The notes: generated from the letters alone by a model not told the origin. A DNA stretch of 32,076 nt from Calditrichia bacterium (GCA_027006055.1 JALTKX010000281.1:1-32076), one strand, 5' to 3'; shown: positions 1-10,189, counted from the stretch's first letter. Made by a program: numbers and translations.

Positions 1-704
1 AACCCGCCGAACAGAGTGGTCATGCCCAGCTCCGCTTCACGATGACCGTAATAGGCGGCCGGGTCGATCAGCCAGGGCCGCCCGTCGGCGCCGCACAGAA
101 AATTTCCGCTCCACAGATCGCCGTGCAGCAGGGCCGGGGGCTCTTCCGTGCCGGCGATCAGGGAGGGAAAAACAGATTCAAACCGGCTAAAGGCTTTTAT
201 CAGCTCCGGGGAGGCATAGCCGTTTTTTTCCGCCAGGCGCAGTTGAAAGCGCAGCCGCTTTTCCAGATAAAAACGGCTCCACTCCGTGGATTCCCGTCCC
301 TGACCGGTCACATTTTCCTGTGGTGTATGGCCGATAAAATTATCCTCGAAAAAACCAAAACTTTGGCGGCTATGGCCATGCATCCCGGCCAGGGCGCGGC
401 CAAAATGTTCGAAAAAGCGGTTGCCGGCCCGGCCGGTTTCCACCCATTCCATAATCAGATAGTCGGGGCTGACGAAAAGTACCTCCGGGATGGACAGCGC
501 TTCCGCGCGGCGCAGTTCCCTCAGGCTGTTGGCTTCCGTGGGGAACATGCGGGGATGGCGCGCGCCCCATTTGGCGAAAAGCTGCCGCCCATCGCTAAGC
601 ACCAGGCGGGCGGTTTGGGCAATGGAACCGGACGGAGCGCTTAATACCCTGCTTATGGAGAGGCCGCACTCATCTTCGATTTTTGTTTTAAGCGCGGAGT
701 TCAT
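1..704 (-). CDS. Fructosamine/ketosamine-3-kinase family protein (3' end cut by window edge)
   Basis: Reverse-strand translation from ATG at 702-704: MNSALKTKIEDECGLSISRVLSAPSGSIAQTARLVLSDGRQLFAKWG...ALLHGDLWSGNFLCGADGRPWLIDPAAYYGHREAELGMTTLFGG. Kinase-like HGDLWxGN and IDPAxYYGHREAELGM motifs are typical of the fructosamine kinase family. Open at the window edge, so absent from the ORF track. Confidence 0.88.
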   Translation of the reverse strand, partial: MNSALKTKIEDECGLSISRVLSAPSGSIAQTARLVLSDGRQLFAKWGARHPRMFPTEANSLRELRRAEALSIPEVLFVSPDYLIMEWVETGRAGNRFFEHFGRALAGMHGHSRQSFGFFEDNFIGHTPQENVTGQGRESTEWSRFYLEKRLRFQLRLAEKNGYASPELIKAFSRFESVFPSLIAGTEEPPALLHGDLWSGNFLCGADGRPWLIDPAAYYGHREAELGMTTLFGG

Positions 705-1170
705 GGTCTTTTTTAATGCGCTCCAGTAAACCGGCGCAGGCGTCTTCCAGAATGTCCAGCACCTCTTCAAAACCCTGCGGGCCGCCGTAATAGGGGTCGG
801 GCACAACCGTGTGGGTACATTCCCGGCAGAAATCGGTCATTTTAAAAATTTTGGAGCGGAAGGAAGCGGCGACGTCCAGGCTGTGCAGATCGGCCAGATT
901 CTGATCATCCATGGCGATGATATAGTCGAAAGTGGCCAGGTCTTTTGGGGTGACCGCCCGGCTGATGCTGGTAAGCTCATAACCCCGCTTGATGGCGTGA
1001 GCCTTCATGCGCCTGTCCGCGCCCTGCCCGGCGTGCCAGCCGATGATACCGGCGGAATCGATATGAAAGTCATCTTCGAGTCCGGCCTCTTGCACCATTT
1101 TTCTGAAAACCGCCTCGCCCGAGGGCGAACGGCAGATATTGCCCAAACAAACAAACAGTACGGAAATCAT
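688..1170 (-). CDS. Low molecular weight protein-tyrosine-phosphatase
   Basis: N-terminal VLFVCLGNICRSPSGEAVF matches the CX5R(S/T) P-loop of LMW-PTP; C-terminal VPDPYYGG is the general-acid DP motif. Confidence 0.93.
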   Translation of the reverse strand: MISVLFVCLGNICRSPSGEAVFRKMVQEAGLEDDFHIDSAGIIGWHAGQGADRRMKAHAIKRGYELTSISRAVTPKDLATFDYIIAMDDQNLADLHSLDVAASFRSKIFKMTDFCRECTHTVVPDPYYGGPQGFEEVLDILEDACAGLLERIKKDHELRA

Positions 1171-1814
1171 CAGGATTGCAACCTCACTTGAATTTTAGCG
1201 GCCACCTCGCGGGAAAGGGCCAGAAATTTTTTACCGTTGCCAATAAGAAAGACGTCGTTCCCCGGCGGTATTTCAATCATCGTCCACAGGGAACCGGCCA
1301 CCAGGTCCCGGCTGGTATAAAAACGGGTTTCTTCCGGGGTCAGGCCGGTTTTTTTTACAACAAAAGATTTGGAGGCCTCCACATTGGGCAGGGTGGTGGT
1401 GCGTTGAATGTCCCAGTCGGGGATATCCGAGCCGTGGGGGTCCTTGGTGGGGAAGCCCAGAAAGTGATCGATGCGGTACATGAGCTGGTCGGAAATAACA
1501 TGTTCCAGCCGCTCGGCCTCTTCATGGATTTGCTGTTCGTTCATATCCAGCACCCGTCCCAGAAAGGTTTCGATCAGCCGGTGTTTGCGCACCAGCTTAC
1601 GCGCGGCGTCTTCCCCGGCGGGGGAGAGCAGGGCGCCGGCGCTTTTGTTATAGGTGATCATGCCCAGTTTTTCCAACTGACGGAACATGGCCAGCACCGT
1701 GGGGGGCTTTATGTTGAGTTCATCGGCCACCACCTTGCCTGTGGCCCGGACGCGCTTTTGTTCCAGATGCCAGATGATTTTCAGATAATTTTCCTGGCTG
1801 GCGGAAAAGGGCAT
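1170..1814 (-). CDS. DtxR/MntR-family metal-dependent transcriptional regulator
   Basis: SASQENYLKIIWHLEQ...NIKPPTVLAMFRQLEKLGMITY winged-helix region followed by an HRLIETFL...HEEAERLEHVISDQL dimerisation/metal region and a C-terminal FeoA-like segment. Confidence 0.88.
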   Translation of the reverse strand: MPFSASQENYLKIIWHLEQKRVRATGKVVADELNIKPPTVLAMFRQLEKLGMITYNKSAGALLSPAGEDAARKLVRKHRLIETFLGRVLDMNEQQIHEEAERLEHVISDQLMYRIDHFLGFPTKDPHGSDIPDWDIQRTTTLPNVEASKSFVVKKTGLTPEETRFYTSRDLVAGSLWTMIEIPPGNDVFLIGNGKKFLALSREVAAKIQVRLQS

Positions 1815-2005
1815 AGTACTGCTCTCTGTTATTTTTTCTTCGTAAAGATAATATTTTTTTTTCTGAGAAAAAAAGCTAAATGGCCGGGGGAGCGGGGAAT
1901 AGGTGACTATCCGCCGCCGGGCCGTGGAAAAAAACAGGGCATTATTGAAGGAAAATATTTAACTTCCCGCCTGAGTTCACGGAAACCGAAAATTAAGGAT
2001 ACGCG

Positions 2006-2458
2006 ATGAAAGAAGTGAAAATATACACCGACGGGGCCTGTTCGGGCAATCCCGGGCCGGGAGGCTATGGCGCCATACTTAAATTTGGCGATACGACAAA
2101 GGAGCTATCCGCCGGATATAAAAACACCACCAATAACCGCATGGAGATGCGGGCGTTGATCGCCGCGCTGGAAAGTTTAAAAGAACCCTGTAAGGTGGAT
2201 ATCTATTCCGACTCCAAATATATCGTCGACGCCATCAACCAGGGATGGGCCCGGCGCTGGCGGGCCAACGGCTGGATGCGCAATAAAAAAGACCCGGCCC
2301 TGAATGTGGATTTATGGGATAAACTGTTGAAGTTGCTGGAAAAACACCCTTACCGCATAAGCTGGGTTAAGGGCCATGCCGGCCATCCCGAAAACGAACG
2401 CTGTGATGAACTGGCGGTTGCCGCCATACAAAGCGATACCCTGCTGGATGACCGCTAA
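2006..2458 (+). CDS. rnhA: Ribonuclease HI
   Basis: MKEVKIYTDGACSGNPGPGGYGAIL...NNRMEMRALIAALE...YSDSKYIVDAI...WVKGHAGHPENERCDELA: all RNase HI catalytic motifs. Confidence 0.96.
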   Translation: MKEVKIYTDGACSGNPGPGGYGAILKFGDTTKELSAGYKNTTNNRMEMRALIAALESLKEPCKVDIYSDSKYIVDAINQGWARRWRANGWMRNKKDPALNVDLWDKLLKLLEKHPYRISWVKGHAGHPENERCDELAVAAIQSDTLLDDR

Positions 2459-2645
2459 GCGCTATAGGCTCCCCGGCTTCAGCTTTCGGCCCAATCGAAA
2501 GAAGTCTGTCTGCAAAAGGTTTTTGATCGCACGGTATAAAAGTCCGGTTTTGGCCGCCCGTTACGGAGTTCGATGCCACCATGCCACCGCGTGGTACGGA
2601 CTTTTGTGTCGTATGGCTATCGCTTTTCTCCCTTAAAATAAAAAA

Positions 2646-2671
2646 AGCGCGGCGGAATAAACCGCCACGCT
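2646..2671 (-). terminator. Rho-independent terminator for the subtilase gene
   Basis: On the minus strand AGCGTGGCGG-TTTATT-CCGCCGCGCT followed by TTTTTT; directly downstream of the 2716 stop. Confidence 0.75.
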
Positions 2672-2715
2672 TCTTCGAGCCTCCAAAAGAGGAAAATTAC
2701 CCGAAGGTCAATCTC

Positions 2716-4908
2716 CTACTTCATTAAAATCATTTTCCCGGATTTTTGAAATTCATTGGTAACAACCCGGTAAATATACATGCCGGAGGGCATGGCGTTG
2801 CCAAGATTATTGGTTCCATTCCAGTTAAATTTGTAAACGCCGCTGCCCAGATTGCCCGAATAGAGGGTTTTAACCTTTTTACCCAGCAGGTCATAAATCT
2901 CAACCGAAACCGCCGTGGTTTCACCGTTAAGGGATGGGATGCTCAGGCTGAAGTTGGTTGAGGGGTTAAAAGGATTGGGATAGTTGGCGCTCAGCGCGTA
3001 ACTGGCGGGTATCTGGTTTACGGGCAGGCCTTCACCGGGACTTACAAAAACGGAAACGGGGCCATGGTCGGTGGCCACGCCGTTATTGTCGATATCCTTT
3101 AACAGATACCAGTAGGAACGCGATTCGGTCACATTGCGGTCGGTAAAGGAGTAGTCCTTGCCCGAGGAGGAGGTACCCAGCCCGCGCAGATTGCTGTAAT
3201 CGTTATAGTCGGCCAGTTTTTCAAAGGGACCGTTTTCGCTATCGGAGCGGTAGACGGCAAAGCCGATGTTGTCTATTTCACTGGCGGTTTTCCAGTTCAG
3301 GGTAACGATGCCATTGGCCGAACTGGCCGTAAAGGAGGTCAGTTCCACCGGCAGGGCCTGGTCGGCGGATTGAACGGCGGCAAAGGCGTTTACGCGTCCG
3401 GCGCCCAGCTTGCCTATATAGGCGGCGTTGCCGGCAATGCCTTCGATGTCATCGGCGGTATTGTACAGGGTTTGCTCTACCTCGGTGGCGGTAAGGGCGT
3501 TGTTATGGCTCCATACCAGGGCGGCCACGGATGCGGTTGCCGGGGTGGCCATGGAGGTGCCGCTTAAAAAGGCCACTTTGTCATTGGCGTCGTCATTGGG
3601 ATCGTGATAGGTGCTCATGATCTGGTCGCCGGGGGCGGAAATGTCCACAAAGGTGCCGTAGGTGGAAAAGCTGGCTTTCACATCGTTGGAGTCGGTGGCG
3701 GCCACGCCGATAACATCGCTGCGGTCCAGCATGTAGTCGGAGTTTTCGTTGTCGTCGTTACCGGCCGCCTTAAAGATCAGGCGCAGTTGCGGTTCATTAC
3801 CGGTAGGAGTGGTGGTTCCGTAAAGATAGTAGTCTATGGCTTCACCCAGACCGCCGGTGTTGGAGGAACCCCAACTACAGTTGGCGATCTTGGCGCCGTT
3901 GTCGGCGGCGTAAATAAAGGCATTGGCGGCAAAGTCCATGCCCACAAAACCAAGACCGAACAGGTCGTTCCAGCCGATGCGCAGGGCCATCAGTTGAACG
4001 CCGTTACCCTGGCCGCCGGTCTCACCGTCGCCCCCGGCGATGCTGGTTACCGCGTATCCGTTGTTGGAGATGGCGCCGATGGTGCCCATGGTGTGGGTGC
4101 CGTGTCCGTTATGGTCGCTGGGGTCGTTGTCTTCCACGTCATAGTCGTCACCCACGTCAAAATTTTGTGGATTGCCGGTTACAAAGTCCCAGCCGATCCA
4201 GTCATCGATATAACCGTTGCCGTCGTCATCCACGTTGGCCACGCCGTTCAATTCGGCCTGATTGATCCACATATTCCCCCGGGAAGCGCCCTTATTGGTG
4301 GAAGAGGCGTTGGCGCCGCCCAGGTCTTTATGATAGTAGCGGAAACCGCTGTCCAGGTCGGCCACGATGATGCTGTTGTTGCCCCGCGCAATATCCCAGG
4401 CTTCGGGGGCGTCCACGTCATGGTCGGAAACGTGGTTCAGATACCACATGTCCCCGGCGGTATAGTTGGGGTCGTTGGGCGTTACCACGCTAAAGGGGTG
4501 AATGCCGATAACCTGCGCGTCGGCCACGCCCGTTAAAAGTTTATATTGTTGCACGGCGGCGTAAACATCCACGTCGCTGTTAAAACGAATTTTGAACCAG
4601 CCCAAAAGGTTCATGGGGCGGCCGTATATATCCACGCTTTTGGCCGTGGGGAACTGCTGCCACAGCCCGGCCACGCCCAGTTGCCCGGCCAGTTGATCCA
4701 CCTCGTCTATGCCGGTAAGGCCCTGGCTGCGTGCCTTGTCCAGATCGAACTGCTGCCATAGCTCTTTGGAAAACTTAACGCTGATTTCCCGCTGTTTTAC
4801 CGAAGACTCGGCCTTGGCGCCGGAAGACGCGGCGGACGGGACAACCGCCCAGGAGAGGGACAGGGTCATTAAAAGGGTTAAAAGAATGGTAGTAATGCGC
4901 ATAGACAT
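2716..4908 (-). CDS. Secreted S8 (subtilisin-like) serine peptidase with C-terminal T9SS-type sorting domain
   Basis: Signal peptide; catalytic motifs VADLDSGF (Asp), HNGHGTHTMG (His), AAGND (oxyanion Asn), GTSMATPATASVAAL (Ser); C-terminal YPNPFNPST...VEIYDLLGKKVKTL...GMYIYRV...KMILMK typical of the type A T9SS sorting domain. Confidence 0.94.
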   Translation of the reverse strand: MSMRITTILLTLLMTLSLSWAVVPSAASSGAKAESSVKQREISVKFSKELWQQFDLDKARSQGLTGIDEVDQLAGQLGVAGLWQQFPTAKSVDIYGRPMNLLGWFKIRFNSDVDVYAAVQQYKLLTGVADAQVIGIHPFSVVTPNDPNYTAGDMWYLNHVSDHDVDAPEAWDIARGNNSIIVADLDSGFRYYHKDLGGANASSTNKGASRGNMWINQAELNGVANVDDDGNGYIDDWIGWDFVTGNPQNFDVGDDYDVEDNDPSDHNGHGTHTMGTIGAISNNGYAVTSIAGGDGETGGQGNGVQLMALRIGWNDLFGLGFVGMDFAANAFIYAADNGAKIANCSWGSSNTGGLGEAIDYYLYGTTTPTGNEPQLRLIFKAAGNDDNENSDYMLDRSDVIGVAATDSNDVKASFSTYGTFVDISAPGDQIMSTYHDPNDDANDKVAFLSGTSMATPATASVAALVWSHNNALTATEVEQTLYNTADDIEGIAGNAAYIGKLGAGRVNAFAAVQSADQALPVELTSFTASSANGIVTLNWKTASEIDNIGFAVYRSDSENGPFEKLADYNDYSNLRGLGTSSSGKDYSFTDRNVTESRSYWYLLKDIDNNGVATDHGPVSVFVSPGEGLPVNQIPASYALSANYPNPFNPSTNFSLSIPSLNGETTAVSVEIYDLLGKKVKTLYSGNLGSGVYKFNWNGTNNLGNAMPSGMYIYRVVTNEFQKSGKMILMK

Positions 4909-4926
4909 CTCCTCAAATTAATTGGG

Positions 4927-5337
4927 TTAAACAAACAGGGGGTTCTTTTTTACTTCCTCAAAAGCCAATGTTTTTACGCCAATGATCTGGGCCTGCTCAA
5001 CCACAGGCAGTTGTTCAAAATCGTGAACGATATCCGCCGCCTCCAATTCCGAATCAAAATAAAGGATCAGCCACTGTTCCGCCGCGCCGCCGTTGATATT
5101 GGGGTCGGTATAGGGGACGATGGCCCGTGTGTTGATGGACGAGGCCAGGGCATCGAACTTTTTATCGCCTATGGATACATTGTGCGCCAGGGATTCCATA
5201 TCAATCTGTTTTTGCATGTCCGCTGTCAGCCTGATGGCAATGACCTGCTTTTCCCAGCATGTCATAACCGTGTTTTGCGCAAATAGGGGCGTTAGGCCGC
5301 AAAAAGATATAAAAAACAGAATTAATATCCTTTTCAT
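4927..5337 (-). CDS. Small secreted protein resembling a free-standing subtilase prodomain
   Basis: Start chosen at internal Met (MKRILILFFISFCGLTPLFAQ, Sec signal peptide) rather than the 5472 start in the ORF track. The remainder aligns by eye with the N-terminal prodomain of the adjacent subtilase (EQWLILYFDSELEAADIVHDFEQLPVVEQAQIIGV vs LGWFKIRFNSDVDVYAAVQQYKLLTGVADAQVIGI). Confidence 0.7.
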   Translation of the reverse strand: MKRILILFFISFCGLTPLFAQNTVMTCWEKQVIAIRLTADMQKQIDMESLAHNVSIGDKKFDALASSINTRAIVPYTDPNINGGAAEQWLILYFDSELEAADIVHDFEQLPVVEQAQIIGVKTLAFEEVKKNPLFV

Positions 5338-5593
5338 AGTGGCAATCCTTGCATTTTCGGGCGTCCGTGCCCTGAACGTGTTTTGTTTGTTGTGTATCCC
5401 TAAAGGCAGGAACATCTGTAGATGATTGCCATTATAAGCCGCGCGCCTATCGGCCATTGTGATCAATGTCATTAGAAAAAAAATAATTTTTATTTTTATC
5501 TGGCCGGATTCTGTTCATATATGGCTAAATTAATGGGGAAAGCGTATATTAGGCGCCTTGCATTAAACCTTGGACGGAACCATAAATACCCGC

Positions 5594-8419
5594 ATGGCAA
5601 AAAAAAATCAGATCGTTGTAAAAGGCGCTCGCGAGCATAATTTAAAAAATATTGACGTCAGTATCCCCCGGGACAAACTGGTGGTGATTACCGGACTTTC
5701 GGGCAGCGGTAAATCCAGCCTGGCCTTCGATACCCTGTATGCCGAGGGCCAACGGCGCTATGTGGAATCGCTTTCGGCCTACGCCCGTCAGTTTTTGGGT
5801 TTGATGGAAAAACCGGATGTCGATTACATCGACGGTCTTTCTCCGGCGGTATCCATCGAGCAAAAATCCACCAGCCGCAACCCAAGGTCCACCGTAGGCA
5901 CGGTTACGGAAATTTACGACTATCTGCGTCTGCTCTTTGCCCGGGTGGGCGCCCTGCATTCACCGGTTACCGGCAAGCCCCTGCAAAAACAGACCGTGCA
6001 GCAAATCGCCGACGCCATCCTTTCCTGGGAAAAGGGCACGCGCATCCAGGTGCTGGCTCCAGTGGTGCGCGGACGTAAGGGGGAATATCTGGAGATGTTC
6101 CGGCAGCTGCGCAAGGAGGGTTACCTGCGGGTGCGGGTGGACGGACAGTTGTTTATGCTGGAAGATACCATCGAGCTGGATAAAAAACGAAAACATGACA
6201 TCGAAGTGGTGGTCGATCGCCTGGTGATAGATGAAACCATGCTCAAGCGACTGACCGAGTCGGTGGAGCTGGCCTTAAAACTGGGCGAGGGTATTTTGTA
6301 TATACATCGCCTGGATAGCGACAGCATCGAGCTGTTTAGTGAGCACTATTATGATCCGGCCACGGGTAAATCCTACGAAGAACCCGCGCCGCGTCTTTTT
6401 TCCTTTAACAGTCCCTGGGGCGCCTGCCCCCACTGCGACGGTTTGGGTTTCCTTACGGAGATAGACCCCGGACTGATCGTTCCCGATGAAAATCTTTCCA
6501 TAAGCGAGGGAGCCATTAAGGTGCTCACTCCCCGCAGCGAGGGCTGGAATTATGAAATGGTGGAGGCTATTGCCCGTCAAAAAGGGTTTAAAATGACCAC
6601 CCCCTGGAAAAAACTGCCCGAGGATGTGCGCCATATTTTATTGTATGGCCTGGGCGAGGAAAAGATAACCTTCCGTTACAAGCGCCGCACGGGTTATGTG
6701 GAGTGGTCCAGTACCTATGAGGGCGTGGTTAACAACCTTAAGCGCCGCTACAAGCAAACCGGTTCGATGAATATCCGCCGCTGGATCGAGGGGTTTATGA
6801 ACAACATTCCCTGCGAAACCTGCGGCGGGGCCCGCCTGCGTCCCGAAGCCCTGGCGGTAAGGATTGACAATAAAAATATCGATGAAATTACGCGTTATTC
6901 CATCGGCGAGGCCGCGGCCTTTTTTAACGGACTGCGTTTAACGCCGCAAAAGGAAAAGATCGCGCATCAGATATTGAAAGAGGTGCGTCTGCGTTTTCAG
7001 TTTTTAATGGATGTGGGCCTGGAATACCTCAGCCTGAACCGGGCGGCGGGTACCCTTTCCGGAGGCGAGGCGCAACGCATCCGTTTGGCCACCCAAATTG
7101 GCTCGCAACTGATGGGCGTGCTCTATATTCTCGATGAACCGAGCATCGGACTGCATCAAAGGGACAATGCCCGGCTTATCAACACCTTGTTGCATTTGCG
7201 CGATTTGGGTAATACGGTTCTGGTGGTGGAGCACGATAAGGAAACCATGGAGGCGGCCGATTACATCATCGACCTGGGCCCGCGCGCCGGCAGACATGGC
7301 GGGGAAGTGGTGGCGGCGGGAAGCGCGGCTAAAATAAAAAAATCGGCTAAAAGTCTGACCGGAAAATATCTTAGCGGCGCATTGAAAATCCCTGTTCCTT
7401 CCAAAAGACGCAGGGGTAACGGGCTCTTTTTACAATTGAAGGGGGCGCGGGGCAACAATCTTAAAAATGTAACGGTGCGATTTCCCCTGGGCGTTTTTAT
7501 CTGCGTTACCGGGGTAAGCGGCTCCGGTAAAAGTTCCCTGGTTAACGAAACCCTCTATGCCGCCCTGTCGCGCCATTTTTACGGCAGTAAAAAAAATCCG
7601 CTGCCCTATACATCCCTGGAGGGACTGGAACATATCGATAAGGTAATCGACCTGGATCAATCGCCCATCGGCCGCACGCCACGCTCCAACCCGGCGACCT
7701 ATACCGGTCTGTTCGGCCCCATCCGCGATCTGTTCAGCCAGTTGCCGGAAGCTAAAATCCGCGGCTATAAACCGGGGCGCTTCAGTTTTAACGTAAAGGG
7801 CGGCCGTTGCGAGGCCTGCGAGGGCGACGGGGTAAAAAAGATTGAGATGCATTTTTTGCCCGACGTTTATGTGCAATGCGAGGTCTGCAAGGGACGGCGC
7901 TATAACCGGGAAACCCTGGAGATAAAATACAAGGGCAAATCCATCGCCGATGTGCTGGAAATGACCGTGGATCAGGCGCTGGAGTTTATGCAAAATATCC
8001 CCTCGGTAAAAAGAAGGCTGCAAACCCTGTCCGATGTGGGGTTGGGCTATATTCATCTGGGGCAGGCGGCCACCACCCTTTCCGGCGGCGAGGCCCAACG
8101 GGTTAAGCTGGCCACCGAGCTTTCCAAGGTACAAACGGGTCGTACCTTTTATATTCTGGACGAACCGACCACCGGTCTCCATTTCGAGGACATCCGCCTG
8201 TTGCTGGACGTCCTGACCTCTCTGGTGGAGCGGGGTAATACGGTATTGGTGATAGAGCACAATCTGGATGTGATAAAAACCGCGGACTGGATCATCGACG
8301 TCGGTCCCGAAGGGGGGCATCGCGGTGGCACTATTGTGGCCGGGGGCACTCCGGAAAAGGTGGCCGGGACGGAAGAGTCACATACCGGGCGGTTTTTAAG
8401 AAAAGAGCTGGAGGGCTGA
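5594..8419 (+). CDS. uvrA: Excinuclease ABC subunit A
   Basis: [58 protein letters not shown]; two ABC signature motifs ([24 protein letters not shown]); zinc-finger Cys motifs. ATG at 5594 (MAKKNQ) preferred over the 5570 start. Confidence 0.98.
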   Translation: MAKKNQIVVKGAREHNLKNIDVSIPRDKLVVITGLSGSGKSSLAFDTLYAEGQRRYVESLSAYARQFLGLMEKPDVDYIDGLSPAVSIEQKSTSRNPRSTVGTVTEIYDYLRLLFARVGALHSPVTGKPLQKQTVQQIADAILSWEKGTRIQVLAPVVRGRKGEYLEMFRQLRKEGYLRVRVDGQLFMLEDTIELDKKRKHDIEVVVDRLVIDETMLKRLTESVELALKLGEGILYIHRLDSDSIELFSEHYYDPATGKSYEEPAPRLFSFNSPWGACPHCDGLGFLTEIDPGLIVPDENLSISEGAIKVLTPRSEGWNYEMVEAIARQKGFKMTTPWKKLPEDVRHILLYGLGEEKITFRYKRRTGYVEWSSTYEGVVNNLKRRYKQTGSMNIRRWIEGFMNNIPCETCGGARLRPEALAVRIDNKNIDEITRYSIGEAAAFFNGLRLTPQKEKIAHQILKEVRLRFQFLMDVGLEYLSLNRAAGTLSGGEAQRIRLATQIGSQLMGVLYILDEPSIGLHQRDNARLINTLLHLRDLGNTVLVVEHDKETMEAADYIIDLGPRAGRHGGEVVAAGSAAKIKKSAKSLTGKYLSGALKIPVPSKRRRGNGLFLQLKGARGNNLKNVTVRFPLGVFICVTGVSGSGKSSLVNETLYAALSRHFYGSKKNPLPYTSLEGLEHIDKVIDLDQSPIGRTPRSNPATYTGLFGPIRDLFSQLPEAKIRGYKPGRFSFNVKGGRCEACEGDGVKKIEMHFLPDVYVQCEVCKGRRYNRETLEIKYKGKSIADVLEMTVDQALEFMQNIPSVKRRLQTLSDVGLGYIHLGQAATTLSGGEAQRVKLATELSKVQTGRTFYILDEPTTGLHFEDIRLLLDVLTSLVERGNTVLVIEHNLDVIKTADWIIDVGPEGGHRGGTIVAGGTPEKVAGTEESHTGRFLRKELEG

Positions 8420-8421
8420 GC

Positions 8422-9039
8422 ATGGATCCTCTGTTTTTTTATCTGGCCGCTCCTGTTGTCGCCTATATTTTTGGCAGCCTGCCCACGGCCTATCTTCTGA
8501 TGCGCATTTTTAAAAAGCAGGATATCCGCCAGACGGGCAGCGGCAACGTAGGCGCGCTCAACACCTATCGTAGCAGTAAAAGCCCGGTTCTGGCTCTGGC
8601 GGTTTTGCTTGTGGACGCCCTGAAGGGCTATATACCGGTAATTCTGTTTGGCAGCCTGACCCGGGCCGACGGTCTGATGCTTATGCTTATGGGGGCGGGC
8701 GCGGTTTTGGGGCATACCTTTCCCGTCTGGCTCCGTTTTAGGGGCGGGCGGGGGCTGGCGGTGACGGCCGGTTTCTTTCTGGCGGTCGATCCATACGTAC
8801 CCGCCCTGTGGGTGCTTGTATGGCTGATCTATTATCTGATGATACGCACGCATATCGTGGCCAGCCTGATCGCTACCTTTTTGTTGCCGCTGATAATCTT
8901 TTTTATGCAGGACAGCTACTTTGACCTTACCGATCTTTTGATTATTTTACCTGTTTCGTTTGTTATATTTTTAAAACATATCGAGCGGCTTCCCGATGTA
9001 ATCTTCGGCGGGGCGGCTTATAAAAAGGAGCCTGAATAA
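8422..9039 (+). CDS. plsY: Acyl-phosphate:glycerol-3-phosphate acyltransferase PlsY
   Basis: GSLPTAYLLMR, DIRQTGSGNVGALNTYR, LGHTFPVWLRFRGGRGLAV motifs; multi-TM protein of about 205 aa. Confidence 0.92.
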   Translation: MDPLFFYLAAPVVAYIFGSLPTAYLLMRIFKKQDIRQTGSGNVGALNTYRSSKSPVLALAVLLVDALKGYIPVILFGSLTRADGLMLMLMGAGAVLGHTFPVWLRFRGGRGLAVTAGFFLAVDPYVPALWVLVWLIYYLMIRTHIVASLIATFLLPLIIFFMQDSYFDLTDLLIILPVSFVIFLKHIERLPDVIFGGAAYKKEPE

Positions 9040-10115
9040 TGGAATTAAAGAAAACAGCCCTTTACGATACCCATGTACAACTCGGCGCTAAAATGGTGCC
9101 CTTTGCCGGATACAGCATGCCTGTGCAATATACAGGCATCCGCCAGGAACACCGCCGGGTGCGGCAAAGCGTGGGCGTGTTTGATGTTTCGCACATGGGA
9201 GAGATCATCATCAGCGGGCCCGCGGCGCTGCAAATGACCGAATTGCTGACCGTGAACGATGTGGCCGGGTTACAGGTGGGGCAGGCGCACTACACCGCCA
9301 TGTGCTACCCCGATGGCGGAATTGTGGATGACCTGCTGGTTTACCGTTTTGAAGACAAGTTTCTGCTGGTGGTTAATGCCGCCAACAAGGATAAGGACTT
9401 TGCCTGGATGCTTAAGAATAAAATTGAGGGCTGTGACATCGAGGACGTTAGCGACAACTTTACCCAACTGGCCGTGCAGGGTAAAAAAGCCGAGGCCACC
9501 CTGCAAAAGCTGACCGCCGTGGATTTAAGCGCCATACCCTTTTACTGGTTTACGGAGGGCGCGCTGGCCGGAGCCCCTATGATTATCTCGCGCACGGGCT
9601 ATACGGGCGAACCCGGTTTTGAGCTTTATTTTGACAATGAACATGCCGTAAAGGTATGGCAGGCCGTTTTTGAAGCGGGCGCCGAATTTGACATCGAACC
9701 GATTGGTCTCGGTGCGCGGGATTCCCTGCGTTTGGAAAAGAAAATGTGTCTGTACGGCAATGATATCGACGAAACAACCAATCCCCTGGAAGCGGGCCTG
9801 GGTTGGATAACCAAGCTGGACAAAGGCGACTTTATCGGTCGCGAAGCTTTATTGCGCGTAAAACAAGAGGGGCTGAAAAGGCGTCTGGTGGCCTTTACGC
9901 TCGATGCGCCCGGTTTTCCCCGCCAGGGCTATGCTCTTTATAAAGAAGGGGAAAACATCGGTCATGTAACCAGCGGCACGGTATCGCCCATTCTGGAAAA
10001 AGGCATCGGCCTGGGGTATGTAAAGAAAGAGTTCTCCAAAATCGGTACGGCCATCGAGGTTGAAATCCGTAAAAAACGGGTTGCCGCTACCATTATCAAG
10101 CCACCCTTTGTATAA
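9039..10115 (+). CDS. gcvT: Glycine cleavage system aminomethyltransferase (T protein)
   Basis: KTALYDTHVQLGAKMVPFAGYSMPVQY...VGVFDVSHMGE...ISRTGYTGEPGFELYF...GLGARDSLRLE: full-length GcvT. Confidence 0.96.
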   Translation: MELKKTALYDTHVQLGAKMVPFAGYSMPVQYTGIRQEHRRVRQSVGVFDVSHMGEIIISGPAALQMTELLTVNDVAGLQVGQAHYTAMCYPDGGIVDDLLVYRFEDKFLLVVNAANKDKDFAWMLKNKIEGCDIEDVSDNFTQLAVQGKKAEATLQKLTAVDLSAIPFYWFTEGALAGAPMIISRTGYTGEPGFELYFDNEHAVKVWQAVFEAGAEFDIEPIGLGARDSLRLEKKMCLYGNDIDETTNPLEAGLGWITKLDKGDFIGREALLRVKQEGLKRRLVAFTLDAPGFPRQGYALYKEGENIGHVTSGTVSPILEKGIGLGYVKKEFSKIGTAIEVEIRKKRVAATIIKPPFV

Positions 10116-10122
10116 ATCTTTT

Positions 10123-10163
10123 CGCGGCGGGGGGTATAGGCCCGGTCGCCGCGTTTCTCTTTG
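10123..10163 (+). terminator. Probable Rho-independent terminator after gcvT
   Basis: CGCGGCG (10123-10129) pairs with CGCCGCG (10147-10153), followed by TTTCTCTTTG. Confidence 0.55.
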
Positions 10164-10189
10164 TTTAACGCGGGTACAGATGGTTTATC

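Noticed and set aside
42-644. 200-aa plus-strand ORF at the left edge
   Set aside because: The opposite strand encodes a clear fructosamine kinase homolog that is open at the window edge.
1176-2009. 277-aa plus-strand ORF overlapping the DtxR-like gene
   Set aside because: Antisense to a clear DtxR/MntR gene; its unique part is low complexity and has no domain.
3604-4536. 310-aa plus-strand ORF
   Set aside because: Antisense to the subtilase; Gly/Val-rich shadow frame with no domain motif.
7430-8320. 296-aa minus-strand ORF
   Set aside because: Antisense shadow of uvrA.
8420-9040. Possible glycine riboswitch upstream of gcvT
   Set aside because: gcvT starts at the plsY stop codon with no intergenic leader, so there is no room for a riboswitch.
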